The notes under the pieces are model-generated. The model saw nothing but the letters and a program-made list of their open reading frames with translations. It was not told where the DNA came from and searched no databases. A DNA stretch of 64,000 nucleotides from Antedon mediterranea. Lineage: Eukaryota > Echinodermata > Crinoidea > Comatulida > Antedonidae. Below are positions 9,045-21,600 of the stretch, piece after piece. The stretch is from NCBI RefSeq assembly GCF_964355755.1, contig NW_027306095.1:372001-436000 (forward strand), given 5' to 3'. A program made the translations under genes and the position numbers. Within the stretch, counting starts at the first letter, position 1. Each line of letters begins with the position of its first letter.

Positions 9045-9512
9045 GTTATTTTATTTTAATTTGGTTTATATATTAATAATTATTTATTGATAACGGAAAT
9101 TTATGTTATTTACTGATTTAGATTGTGATTCATTGCATATCAAAATAATAAATATACAATACAAATATGAAAGAAATATGCATTTATGATTAAATATCTA
9201 ATGTCACAGTACTCTATAACTTCTTTCTATTAATATATTACAGATCTTTGACTAAGACATGCTAGGTAGGCTGCTAGCCTTTAACCTGCTGATGAGGTAG
9301 CCTAGCCTATATATAATATAGGCCTAGCTGGGCCTGTAGCCTGGCCTACTCTGTACTCCTTTCCCAATATGAATGATTATTAAAAAAGCTTAGGCCTAGA
9401 CTAGGCCTAATTTTTAATTAGGACCAGGAACAAGTAATTAATCAGCTTTATAACAGGTCAACTGTCACTCAGGCCCCCCGAATATACATGTTTACGTGTT
9501 AAAAATAAACAG
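9045..9512 (+). repeat. Internal tandem duplication of the transposon, copy 2
   Basis: Direct copy of 8601-9044. Differences include small insertions (ATTAATAATTATTTATTG for ATATATTATTGATTG; an extra CATTGCATATCAAAAT), substitutions (GATGAGG for GATGATG) and a shorter CTCCTTTCCC. This level of divergence indicates a duplication older than the nearly identical satellite copies. Confidence 0.9.
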
Positions 9513-9945
9513 CCATTAGTCTTACACAGCTGGTTTTAACCACGCAAGGGGCCTGGGCAGAGCCTATTATAAGCTAGCATAGGAAAAAATCCATCCAGGC
9601 AATATGAATACGATCCTTGTTAAAACATTCAAGGATAACTAAAGTATCCAACTAAATCAAAGAATTCAACAGAAAAAGTTATTTTTAAACTGATATGGAA
9701 AACAACATTTATACCTACTTTTTAAATGTATCACTTGAGAAAAAAACTGGCGTTGGGTGAACAATTTTCAATTACATTACCTCTTAAAATCCACGTGATA
9801 AAACGACGACAACATGTTTTTCACCTTCATCCAGGGTTGGTCTAATGAATATTCATTATTTTTCTGACTTTCGCGGTCTTTATTTGTTTTTATTGGCTAT
9901 TAAAAAACAGTCGTTTTATGCTTGATTGCTTCCGGGTTCCTCATG
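9513..9945. other. Non-coding right interior of the transposon
   Basis: No gene seen. A 12-bp palindrome ATGAATATTCAT lies at about 9846. Read on the minus strand there is a CCAAT word near 9893-9897 and CCCGGAAGC near 9930, which could be fortuitous promoter-like motifs. Confidence 0.45.
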
Positions 9946-9959
9946 TGGTTTGTATACAA
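9946..9959 (+). repeat. Right subterminal inverted repeat, TACAAACCA block
   Basis: TGGTTTGTATACAA is the inverted partner of 6379-6392, matching 13 of 14 positions. Confidence 0.65.
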
Positions 9960-9996
9960 TATGTTTTCGGAATCGCTACTCCATAAAACGCTATGA

Positions 9997-10015
9997 AACG
10001 TTGGGGGCGCTGCAC
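9997..10015 (+). repeat. Right subterminal inverted repeat, GGGCGC block
   Basis: AACGTTGGGGGCGCTGCAC is the inverted partner of 6320-6338, matching 14 of 19 positions. Confidence 0.65.
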
Positions 10016-10029
10016 TTAATTCATATTTC

Positions 10030-10042
10030 TGGAACAGCTGTG
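10030..10042 (-). repeat. Right terminal inverted repeat
   Basis: TGGAACAGCTGTG, the inverted partner of 6283-6295, lies immediately before the right CGAA. Confidence 0.88.
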
Positions 10043-10046
10043 CGAA
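10043..10046 (+). repeat. Target-site duplication CGAA, right copy
   Basis: Direct repeat of 6279-6282. It is followed by AAAAACTTGTGCAC, which continues the -/+ satellite junction into block III. Confidence 0.88.
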
Positions 10047-11538
10047 AAAACTTGTGCACTTTGTCGTTTTTGTGTGAAAAGTTTCATCGAAATGCTCAAA
10101 ATGGTCTAAAACGTCTCCAAATGCGATTTGAAGCAATTTTGTGCACTTTGATGTTTTGTGTAATCCAGTTTCATCGAAATGTACAAAATTGTCTAAAACG
10201 TCTCTAAATGCGATTTGAAGCTATTTTGTGCACTTTGTCGTTTTTGTGTGAAAAGTTTTTTCGAAATGCACAAAATGGTCTAAAACGTCTCCAATTGCGA
10301 TTTGAAGTTATTTTGTGCACTTTGATGTTTTGTGTGAAAAGTTTTATCGAAATGCTCAAAATGGTCTAAAACGGTTTCAAATGTGATTTTAAGCACTTTG
10401 ATATTTTTGTGTAATCAAGTTTCATCGAAATGCACAAAATGGTTTAAAACGTCTGCAAATGCGATTTGAAGCTATTTTGTGCACTTTGATGTTTTTGTGT
10501 GAAAAGTTTCATCGAAATGCACAAAATTGTCTAAAACGTCTCCAAATACGATATTAAGCTATTTTGTGCACTTTGATGTTTTTGTGTGAAAAGTTTCATC
10601 GAAATGCACAAAATGGTCTAAAACGTCTGCAAATGCGATTTGAAGCTATTTTGTGCACTTTGTCGTTTTTGTGTGAAAAGTTTCATCGAAATGCTCAAAA
10701 TGGTCTAAAACGTCTCCAAATGCGATTTGAAGCAATTTTGTGCACTTTGATGTTTTTGTGTGAAAAGTTTCATCGAAATGCACAAAATGGTCTCTAAAAC
10801 GTCTGCAAATGCGATTTGAAGCTATTTTGTGCACTTTGTCGTTTTTGTGTGAAAAGTTTTTTCGAAATGCACAAAATGGTCTAAAACGTCTCCAAATGCG
10901 ATTTGAAGCAATTTTGTGCACTTTGATGTTTTGTGTAATCCAGTTTCATCGAAATGTACAAAATTGTCTAAAACGTCTCTAAATGCGATTTGAAGCTATT
11001 TTGTGCACTTTGTCGTTTTTGTGTGAAAAGTTTTTTCGAAATGCACAAAATGGTCTAAAACGTCTCCAATTGCGATTTGAAGTTATTTTGTGCACTTTGA
11101 TGTTTTGTGTGAAAAGTTTTATCGAAATGCTCAAAATGGTCTAAAACGGTTTCAAATGTGATTTTAAGCACTTTGATATTTTTGTATAATCAAGTTAAAT
11201 CGAAATGCACAAAATGGTCTAAAACGTCTGCAAATGCGATTTAAAGCTATTTTGTGCACTTTAATGTTTTGTGTGAAAAGTTTTATCGAAATTCTCAAAA
11301 TGGTCTAAAACGGTTTCAAATGTGATTTTAAGCACTTTGATGTTTTTGTGTAATCAAGTTTCATCGAAATGCACTAAATGGTTTAAAACGTCTGCAAATG
11401 CGATTTGAAGCTATTTTGTGCACTTTGATGTTTTTGTGTGAAAAGTTTCATCGAAATGCACAAAATTGTCTAAAACGTCTCCAAATACGATATTAAGCTA
11501 TTGTATGCACTTTGATGTTTTTGAGTGAAAAGTTTTTT

Positions 11539-11662
11539 CGAAATGCACAAAATGGTCTAAAACGTCTCCAAATGCGATTTGGAGCTCTTTGGTGCACTTT
11601 GATGTTTTGTGTAAAAAGTTTGCTATTTTGTGCACTTTAATGTTTTGTGTGAAAAGTTTTAT
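11539..11662 (+). repeat. 124-bp fused monomer
   Basis: An 86-bp monomer ending GTGTAAAAAGTTT is joined directly to the last 38 bp of a second monomer (GCTATTTTGTGCAC onward), deleting the first half of the latter. Clear copies of the same length occur at 28610-28733, 54650-54773 and 63814-63937, with related ones near 34.5, 37.45 and 41.2 kb. Inverted forms with GCAAACTTTTTACAC occur near 4.06, 17.27, 17.82, 19.31, 19.93, 21.41, 43.62, 44.67, 46.05 and 47.52 kb. It is a single ancestral deletion that has been amplified. Confidence 0.88.
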
Positions 11663-14600
11663 CGAAATACTCAAAATTGTCTAAAACGGTTTCAAATGTG
11701 ATTTTAAGCACTTTGATATTTTTGTGTAATCAAGTTTTTTCGAAATGCACAACATGGTCTAAAACGTCTCCAAATGCGATTTGAAGCTATTTTGTGCACT
11801 TTGATGTTTTTGTGTGAAAAGTTTATTCGAAATGCACAAAATGGTCTAAAACGTCTCCAAATGCGATTTGAAGTTATTTTGTGCACTTTGATGTTTTGTG
11901 TGAAAAGTTTTATCGAAATGCTCAAAATGGTCTAAAACGGTTTCAAATGTGATTTTAAGCACTTTGATATTTTTGTGTAATCAAGTTTCATCGAAATGCT
12001 CAAAATGGTCTAAAACGTCTCCAAATGCGATTTGAAGCTATTTTGTGCACTTTGATGTTTTTTTGTGAAAAGTTTCATCGAAATGCACAAAATGGTCTAA
12101 AACGTCTCTAAATGCGATTTGAAGCTATTTTGTGCACTTTGATGTTTTTGTGTGAAAAGTTTCATCGAAATGCACAAATTGGTCTAAAACGTCTCTAAAT
12201 GCGATTTGAAGCTATTTTGTGCACTTTGATGTTTTTTTGTGAAAAGTTTCATCGAAATGCACAAAATGGTCTAAAACGTCTCTAAATGCGATTTGAAGCT
12301 ATTTTGTGCACTTTGATGTTTTTTTGTGAAAAGTTTCATCGAAATGCACAAAATTGTCTAAAACGTCTCTAAATGCGATTTGAAGCTATTTTGTGCACTT
12401 TGTCGTTTTTGTGTGAAAAGTTTCATCGAAATGCTCAAAATGGTCTAAAACGTCTCCAAATGCGATTTGAAGCAATTTTGTGCACTTTGATGTTTTTGTG
12501 TGAAAAGTTTCATCGAAATGCACAAAATGGTCTAAAACGTCTGCAAATGCGATTTGAAGCTATTTTGTGCACTTTGTCGTTTTTGTGTGAAAAGTTTTTT
12601 CGAAATGCACAAAATGGTCTAAAACGTCTCCAATTGCGATTTGAAGTTATTTTGTGCACTTTGATGTTTTGTGTGAAAAGTTTTATCGAAATGCTCAAAA
12701 TGGTCTAAAACGGTTTCAAATGTGATTTTAAGCACTTTGATATTTTTGTGTAATCAAGTTTCATCGAAATGCACAAAATGGTCTAAAACGTCTGCAAATG
12801 CGATTTAAAGCTATTTTGTGCACTTTAATATTTTGTGTGAAAAGTTTTATCGAAATTCTCAAAATGGTCTAAAACGGTTTCAAATGTGATTTTAAGCACT
12901 TTGATGTTTTTGTGTAATCAAGTTTCATCGAAATGCACAAAATGGTTTAAAACGTCTGCAAATGCGATTTGAAGCTATTTTGTGCACTTTGATGTTTTTG
13001 TGTGAAAAGTTTCCTCGAAATGCACAAAATTGTCTAAAACGTCTCCAAATACGATATTAAGCTATTTTGTGCACTTTGATGTTTTTGTGTGAAAAGTTTC
13101 ATCGAAATGCACAAAATGGTCTAAAACGTCTGCAAATGCGATTTGAAGCTTTTTTGTGCACTTTGTCGTTTTTGTGTGAAAAGTTTCATCGAAATGCTCA
13201 AAATGGTCTAAAACGTCTCCAAATGCGATTTGAAGCAATTTTGTGCACTTTGATGTTTTTGTGTGAAAAGTTTCATCGAAATGCACAAAATGGTCTCTAA
13301 AACGTCTGCAAATGCGATTTGAAGCTATTTTGTGCACTTTGTCGTTTTTGTGTGAAAAGTTTTTTCGAAATGCACAAAATGGTCTAAAACGTCTCCAAAT
13401 GCGATTTGAAGCAATTTTGTGCACTTTGATGTTTTGTGTAATCCAGTTTCATCGAAATGTACAAAATTGTCTAAAACGTCTCTAAATGCGAGTTGAAGCT
13501 ATTTTGTGCACTTTGTCGTTTTTGTGTGAAAAGTTTTTTCGAAATGCACAAAATGGTCTAAAACGTCTCCAATTGCGATTTGAAGTTATTTTGTGCACTT
13601 TGATGTTTTGTGTGAAAAGTTTTATCGAAATGCTCAAAATGGTCTAAAACGGTTTCAAATGTGATTTTAAGCACTTTGATATTTTTGTATAATCAAGTTA
13701 AATCGAAATGCACAAAATGGTCTAAAACGTCTGCAAATGCGATTTAAAGCTATTTTGTGCACTTTAATGTTTTGTGTGAAAAGTTTTATCGAAATTCTCA
13801 AAATGGTCTAAAACGGTTTCAAATGTGATTTTAAGCACTTTGATGTTTTTGTGTAATCAAGTTTCATCGAAAAGCACAAAATGGTTTAAAACATCTGCAA
13901 ATGCGATTTGAAGCTATTTTGTGCACTTTGATGTTTTTGTGTGAAAAGTTTCATCGAAATGCACAAAATTGTCTAAAACGTTTCCAAATACGATATTAAG
14001 CTATTGTATGCACTTTGATATTTTTGAGTGAAAAGTTTCATCGAAATGCACAAAATGGTCTAAAACGTCTCTAAATGCGATTTGAAGCTATTTTGTGCAC
14101 TTTGATGTTTTTGTGTGAAAAGTTTCATCGAAATGCACAAAATGGTCTAAAACGTCTCTAAATGCGATTTGAAGCTATTTTGTGCACTTTGATGTTTTTT
14201 TGTGAAAAGTTTCATCGAAATGCACAAAATGGTCTAAAACGTCTCTAAATGCGATTTGAAGCTATTTTGTGCACTTTGTCGTTTTTGTGTGAAAAGTTTC
14301 ATCGAAATGCTCAAAATGGTCTAAAACGTCTCCAAATGCGATTTGAAGCAATTTTGTGCACTTTGATGTTTTTGTGTGAAAAGTTTCATCGAAATGCACA
14401 AAATGGTCTAAAACGTCTGCAAATGCGATTTGAAGCTATTTTGTGAACTTTGATGTTTTTTTGTGAAAAGTTTCATCGAAATGCACAAAATTGTCTAAAA
14501 CGTCTCTAAATGCGATTTGAAGCTATTTTGTGCACTTTGATGTTTTTTTGTGAAAAGTTTCATCGAAATGTACAAAATTGTCTAAAACGTCTCTAAATGC

Positions 14601-15665
14601 GATTTGAAGCTATTTTGTGCACTTTGTCGTTTTTGTGTGAAAAGTTTCATCGAAATGCTCAAAATGGTCTAAAACGTTTCCAAATGCGATTTGAAGCAAT
14701 TTTGTGCACTTTGATGTTTTTGTGTGAAAAGTTTCATCGAAATGCACAAAATGGTCTAAAACGTCTGCAAATGCGATTTGAAGCTATTTTGTGCACTTTG
14801 TCGTTTTTGTGTGAAAAGTTTTTTCGAAATGCACAAAATGGTCTAAAACGTCTCCAAATGCGATTTGAAGCAATTTTGTGCACTTTGATTTTTTGTGTAA
14901 TCCAGTTTCATCGAAATGTACAAAATTGTCAAAAACGTCTCTAAATGCGATTTGAAGCTATTTTGTGCACTTTGTCGTTTTTGTGTGAAAAGTTTTTTCG
15001 AATTGCACAAAATGGTCTAAAACGTCTCCAATTGCGATTTGAAGTTATTTTGTGCACTTTGATGTTTTGTGTGAAAAGTTTTATCGAAATGCTCAAAATG
15101 GTCTAAAACGGTTTCAAATGTGATTTTAAGCACTTTGATATTTTTGTATAATCAAGTTAAATCGAAATAGACAATATGGTCTAAAACGTCTGCAAATGCG
15201 ATTTAAAGCTATTTTGTGCACTTTAATGTTTTGTGTGAAAAGTTTTATCGAAATTCTCAAAATGGTCTAAAACGGTTTCAAATGTGATTTTAAGCACTTT
15301 GATGTTTTTGTATAATCAAGTTTCATCGAAAAGCACAAAATGGTTTAAAACGTCTGCAAACGCGATTTGAAGCTATTTTGTGCACTTTGATGTTTTTGTG
15401 TGAAAAGTTTCATCGAAATGCACAAAATTGTCTAAAACGTTTCCAAATACGATATATTGTATGCACTTTGATGTTTTTGAGTGAAAAGTTTTTTCGAAAT
15501 GCACAAAATGGTCTAAAACGTCTCCAAATGCGATTTGAAGCTATTTTGTGCACTTTGATGTTTTTGTGTGAAAAGTTTCATCGAAATGCACAAAATGGTC
15601 TAAAACGTCTCTAAATGCGATTTGAAGCTATTTTGTGCACTTTGTCGTTTTTGTGTGAAAAGTTT

Positions 15666-15685
15666 CATCGAAATGCATTTCGATG
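15666..15685. repeat. +/- satellite inversion junction A2 (20-bp palindrome)
   Basis: Same perfect palindrome as at 3240-3259, with left flank GTGTGAAAAGTTT and right flank TAACTTGATTACAC. The private TTAC variant (TTTC in ordinary monomers) lies on the right here and on the left at 3240, so the two junctions are reverse complements of one another. Confidence 0.95.
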
Positions 15686-18600
15686 TAACTTGATTACACA
15701 AAAATATCAAAGTGCTTAAAATCACATTTGAAACCGTTTTAGACCATTTTGAGCATTTCGATAAAACTTTTCACACAAAACATTAAAGTGCACAAAATAA
15801 CTTCAAATCGCAATTGGAGACGTTTTAGACCATTTTGTGCATTTCGATGAAACTTTTCACACAAAAACGACAAAGTGCACAAAATAGCTTCAAATCGCAT
15901 TTAGAGACGTTTTAGACAATTTTGTACATTTCGATGAAACTGGATTACACAAAACATCAAAGTGCACAAAATTGCTTCAAATCGCATTTGGAGACGTTTT
16001 AGACCATTTTGTGCATTTCGAAAAAACTTTTCACACAAAAACGACAAAGTGCACAAAATAGCTTCAAATCGCATTTGCAGACGTTTTAGAACATTTTGTG
16101 CATTTCGATGAAACTTTTCACACAAAAACATCAAAGTGCACAAAATTGCTTCAAATCACATTTGGAGACGTTTTAGACCATTTTGAGCAATTCGATGAAA
16201 CTTTTCACACAAAAACGACAAAGTGCACAAAATAGCTTCAAATCGCATTTAGAGACGTTTTAGACAATTTTGTGCCTTTCGATGAAACTTTTCACAAAAA
16301 AACATCAAAGTGCACAAAATAGCTTCAAATCGCATTTGCAGACGTTTTAGACCATTTTGTGCATTTCGATGAAACTTTTCACACAAAAACATCAAAGTGC
16401 ACAAAATTGCTTCAAATCGCATTTAGAGACGTTTTAGACCATTTTGTGCATTTCGATGAAACTTTTCACACAAAAACATCAAAGTGCACAAAATAGCTTC
16501 AAATCGCATTTGCAGACGTTTTAGACCATTTTGTGCATTTCGATGAAACTTTTCACACAAAAACGACAAAGTGCACAAAATATCTTCAAATCGCATTTGG
16601 AGACGTTTTAGACCATTTTGAGCATTTCGATGAAACTTTTCACACAAAAACGACAAAGTGCACAAAATTGCTTCAAATCGCATTTAGAGACGTTTTAGAC
16701 CATTTTGTGCATTTCGATGAAACTTTTCACAAAAAAACATCAAAGTGCACTAAATAGCTTCAAATCGCATTTAGAGACGTTTTAGACCATTTTGTGCATT
16801 TCGATGAAACTTTTCAGAAAAAAACATCAAAGTGCACAAAATAGCTTCAAATCGCATTTGGAGACGTTTTAGACCATTTTGAGCATTTCGATGAAACTTT
16901 TCACACAAAAACGACAAAGTGCACAAAATAGCTTCAAATCGCATTTAGAGACGTTTTAGACCATTTTGTGCATTTCGATGAAACTTTTCACACAAAAACA
17001 TCAAAGTGCACAAAATAGCTTCAAATCGCATTTAGAGACGTTTTAGACCATTTTGTGTATTTCGATGAAACTTTTCACACAAAAACATCAAAGTGCACAA
17101 AATAGCTTCAAATCGCATTTGGAGACGTTTTAGACCATGTTGTGCATTTCGAAAAAACTTGATTACACAAAAATATCAAAGTGCTTAAAATCACATTTGA
17201 AACCGTTTTAGACAATTTTGAGCATTTCGATAAAACTTTTCAAACAAAACATTAAAGTGCACAAAATAGCAAACTTTTTACACAAAACATCAAAGTGCAC
17301 AAAAGAGCTCCAAATCGCATTGGGAGACGTTTTTGGAGACGTTTTAGACAATTTTGTGCATTTCGATGAAACTTTTCACACAAAAACATCAAAGTGCACA
17401 AAATTGCTTCAAATCGCATTTGCAGACGTTTTAAACCATTTTGTGCATTTCGATGAAACTTGATTACACAAAACATCAAAGTGCTTAAAATCACATTTGA
17501 AACCGTTTTAGACCATTTTGAGAATTTCGATAAAACTTTACACACAAAAACATCAAAGTGCACAAAATAGCTTCAAATCGCATTTAGAGACGTTTTAGAC
17601 CATTTTGTGTATTTCGATGAAACTTTTCACACAAAAACATCAAAGTGCACAAAATAGCTTCAAATCGCATTTGGAGACGTTTTAGACCATGTTGTGCATT
17701 TCGAAAAAACTTGATTACACAAAAATATCAAAGTGCTTAAAATCACATTTGAAACCGTTTTAGACAATTTTGAGCATTTCGATAAAACTTTTCACACAAA
17801 ACATTAAAGTGCACAAAATAGCAAACTTTTTACACAAAACATCAAAGTGCACAAAAGAGCTCCAAATCGCATTGGGAGACGTTTTAGACCATTTTGTGCA
17901 TTTCGAAAAAACTTTTCACTCAAAAACATCAAAGTGCATACAAGAGCTTAATATCGTATTTGGAGACGTTTTAGACAATTTTGTGCATTTCGATGAAACT
18001 TTTCACACAAAAACATCAAAGTGCACAAAATAGCTTCAAATCGCATTTGCAGACGTTTTAAACCATTTTGTGCATTTCGATGAAACTTGATTACACAAAA
18101 ACATCAAAGTGCTTAAAATCTCATTTGAAACCGTTTTAGACCATTTTGAGAATTTCGATAAAACTTTTCACACAAAACATTAAAGTGCACAAAATAGCTT
18201 TAAATCGCATTTGCAGACGTTTTAGACCATTTTGTGCATTTCGATGAAACTTGATTACACAAAAATATCAAAGTGCTTAAAATCACATTTGAAACCGTTT
18301 TAGACCATTTTGAGCATTTCGATAAAACTTTTCACACAAAACATCAAAGTGCACAAAATAACTTCAAATCGCAATTGGAGACGTTTTAGACCATTTTGTG
18401 CATTTCGAAAAAACTTGATTACACAAAAATATCAAAGTGCTTAAAATCACATTTGAAACCGTTTTAGACCATTTTGTGCATTTCGATGAAACTTTTCACA
18501 CAAAAACATCAAAGTGCACAAAATAGCTTCAAATCGCATTTGGAGACGTTTTAGATCATTTTGAGCATTTCGATGAAACTTTTCACACAAAAACGACAAA

Positions 18601-21600
18601 GTGCACAAAATATCTTCAAATCGCATTTGGAGACGTTTTAGACCATTTTGAGCATTTCGATGAAACTTTTCACACAAAAACGACAAAGTGCACAAAATTG
18701 CTTCAAATCGCATTTAGAGACGTTTTAGACCATTTTGTGCATTTCGATGAAACTTTTCACAAAAAAACATCAAAGTGCACTAAATAGCTTCAAATCGCAT
18801 TTAGAGACGTTTTAGACCATTTTGTGCATTTCGATGAAACTTTTCAGAAAAAAACATCAAAGTGCACAAAATAGCTTCAAATCGCATTTGGAGACGTTTT
18901 AGACCATTTTGAGCATTTCGATGAAACTTTTCACACAAAAACGACAAAGTGCACAAAATAGCTTCAAATCGCATTTAGAGACGTTTTAGACCATTTTGTG
19001 CATTTCGATGAAACTTTTCACACAAAAACATCAAAGTGCACAAAATAGCTTCAAATCGCATTTAGAGACGTTTTAGACCATTTTGTGTATTTCGATGAAA
19101 CTTTTCACACAAAAACATCAAAGTGCACAAAATAGCTTCAAATCGCATTTGGAGACGTTTTAGACCATGTTGTGCATTTCGAAAAAACTTGATTACACAA
19201 AAATATCAAAGTGCTTAAAATCACATTTGAAACCGTTTTAGACAATTTTGAGCATTTCGATAAAACTTTTCAAACAAAACATTAAAGTGCACAAAATAGC
19301 AAACTTTTTACACAAAACATCAAAGTGCACAAAAGAGCTCCAAATCGCATTGGGAGACGTTTTAGACCATTTTGTGCATTTCGAAAAAACTTTTCACTCA
19401 AAAACATCAAAGTGCATACAATAGCTTAATATCGTATTTGGAGACGTTTTAGACAATTTTGTGCATTTCGATGAAACTTTTCACACAAAAACATCAAAGT
19501 GCACAAAATTGCTTCAAATCGCATTTGCAGACGTTTTAAACCATTTTGTGCATTTCGATGAAACTTGATTACACAAAACATCAAAGTGCTTAAAATCACA
19601 TTTGAAACCGTTTTAGACCATTTTGAGAATTTCGATAAAACTTTACACACAAAAACATCAAAGTGCACAAAATAGCTTCAAATCGCATTTAGAGACGTTT
19701 TAGACCATTTTGTGTATTTCGATGAAACTTTTCACACAAAAACATCAAAGTGCACAAAATAGCTTCAAATCGCATTTGGAGACGTTTTAGACCATGTTGT
19801 GCATTTCGAAAAAACTTGATTACACAAAAATATCAAAGTGCTTAAAATCACATTTGAAACCGTTTTAGACAATTTTGAGCATTTCGATAAAACTTTTCAC
19901 ACAAAACATTAAAGTGCACAAAATAGCAAACTTTTTACACAAAACATCAAAGTGCACAAAAGAGCTCCAAATCGCATTGGGAGACGTTTTAGACCATTTT
20001 GTGCATTTCGAAAAAACTTTTCACTCAAAAACATCAAAGTGCATACAAGAGCTTAATATCGTATTTGGAGACGTTTTAGACAATTTTGTGCATTTCGATG
20101 AAACTTTTCACACAAAAACATCAAAGTGCACAAAATAGCTTCAAATCGCATTTGCAGACGTTTTAAACCATTTTGTGCATTTCGATGAAACTTGATTACA
20201 CAAAAACATCAAAGTGCTTAAAATCTCATTTGAAACCGTTTTAGACCATTTTGAGAATTTCGATAAAACTTTTCACACAAAACATTAAAGTGCACAAAAT
20301 AGCTTTAAATCGCATTTGCAGACGTTTTAGACCATTTTGTGCATTTCGATGAAACTTGATTACACAAAAATATCAAAGTGCTTAAAATCACATTTGAAAC
20401 CGTTTTAGACCATTTTGAGCATTTCGATAAAACTTTTCACACAAAACATCAAAGTGCACAAAATAACTTCAAATCGCAATTGGAGACGTTTTAGACCATT
20501 TTGTGCATTTCGAAAAAACTTTTCACACAAAAACGACAAAGTGCACAAAATAGCTTCAAATCGCATTTGCAGACGTTTTAGACCATTTTGTGCATTTCGA
20601 TGAAACTTTTCACACAAAAACATCAAAGTGCACAAAATTGCTTCAAATCGCATTTGGAGACGTTTTAGACCATTTTGAGCATTTCGATGAAACTTTTCAC
20701 ACAAAAACGACAAAGTGCACAAAATAGCTTCAAATCGCATTTAGAGACGTTTTAGACAATTTTGTGCATTTCGATGAAACTTTTCACAAAAAAACATCAA
20801 AGTGCACAAAATAGCTTCAAATCGCATTTAGAGACGTTTTAGACCATTTTGTGCATTTCGATGAAACTTTTCACACAAAAACATCAAAGTGCACAAAATA
20901 GCTTCAAATCGCATTTAGAGACGTTTTAGACCATTTTGTGCATTTCGATGAAACTTTTCACAAAAAAACATCAAAGTGCACAAAATAGCTTCAAATCGCA
21001 TTTGGAGACGTTTTAGACCATTTTGAGCATTTCGATGAAACTTGATTACACAAAAATATCAAAGTGCTTAAAATCACATTTGAAACCGTTTTAGACCATT
21101 TTGAGCATTTCGATAAAACTTTTCACACAAAACATCAAAGTGCACAAAATAACTTCAAATCGCATTTGGAGACGTTTTAGACCATTTTGTGCATTTCGAA
21201 TAAACTTTTCACACAAAAACATCAAAGTGCACAAAATAGCTTCAAATCGCATTTGGAGACGTTTTAGACCATGTTGTGCATTTCGAAAAAACTTGATTAC
21301 ACAAAAATATCAAAGTGCTTAAAATCACATTTGAAACCGTTTTAGACAATTTTGAGCATTTCGATAAAACTTTTCACACAAAACATTAAAGTGCACAAAA
21401 TAGCAAACTTTTTACACAAAACATCAAAGTGCACAAAAGAGCTCCATTTGGAGACGTTTTAGACCATTTTGTTCATTTCGAAAAAACTTTTCACTCAAAA
21501 ACATCAAAGTGCATACAATAGCTTAATATCGTATTTGGAGACGTTTTAGACAATTTTGTGCATTTCGATGAAACTTTTCACACAAAAACATCAAAGTGCA

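Larger units (their letters stand above)
6283..10042. mobile_element. 3.76-kb DNA transposon with TIRs inserted in the satellite
   Basis: The only non-satellite DNA in the window. It starts CACAGCTGTTTCA and ends TGGAACAGCTGTG, a 13-bp terminal inverted repeat with 12 matches. It is flanked by the 4-bp direct repeat CGAA. Two more inverted-repeat blocks lie inside each end, at comparable distances. Paralogous unoccupied sites at 23621-23640 and 49741-49760 show what the target looked like. A 4-bp duplication with CAC termini is compatible with Chapaev/CMC-type elements. Other 4-bp superfamilies such as Sola, Academ or Ginger remain possible, and no transposase was recognised to decide. The interior holds one spliced gene model, a 0.45-kb tandem duplication and AT-rich non-coding DNA, so it is probably non-autonomous. 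Confidence 0.85.
10043..15675 (+). repeat. 87-bp satellite array, block III (+ orientation)
   Basis: Same monomer family. 10.4-11.1 kb resembles 2.45-3.2 kb, and 11.7-15.6 kb is a direct counterpart of about 30.1-34.0 kb at an offset of 18346 bp. It includes a 124-bp fused monomer at 11539-11662, the 15-mer unit at 12.37 kb and the CT-insertion variant. No gene is supported. Confidence 0.97.

Noticed and set aside
6283-10042. Island as an LTR retrotransposon, LINE or processed pseudogene
   Set aside because: There are no long direct terminal repeats, no terminal poly(A) tail and no reverse transcriptase-like frame, while inverted termini and a 4-bp duplication are present.
6283-10042. Firm assignment of the island to Chapaev or another named superfamily
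   Set aside because: Only the target-duplication length and the CAC ends point that way. Several superfamilies make 4-bp duplications, and no transposase motif was seen.
9900-10207. Open frames on both strands crossing the right transposon boundary
   Set aside because: They fuse terminal-inverted-repeat DNA to satellite monomers and contain no recognisable domain.
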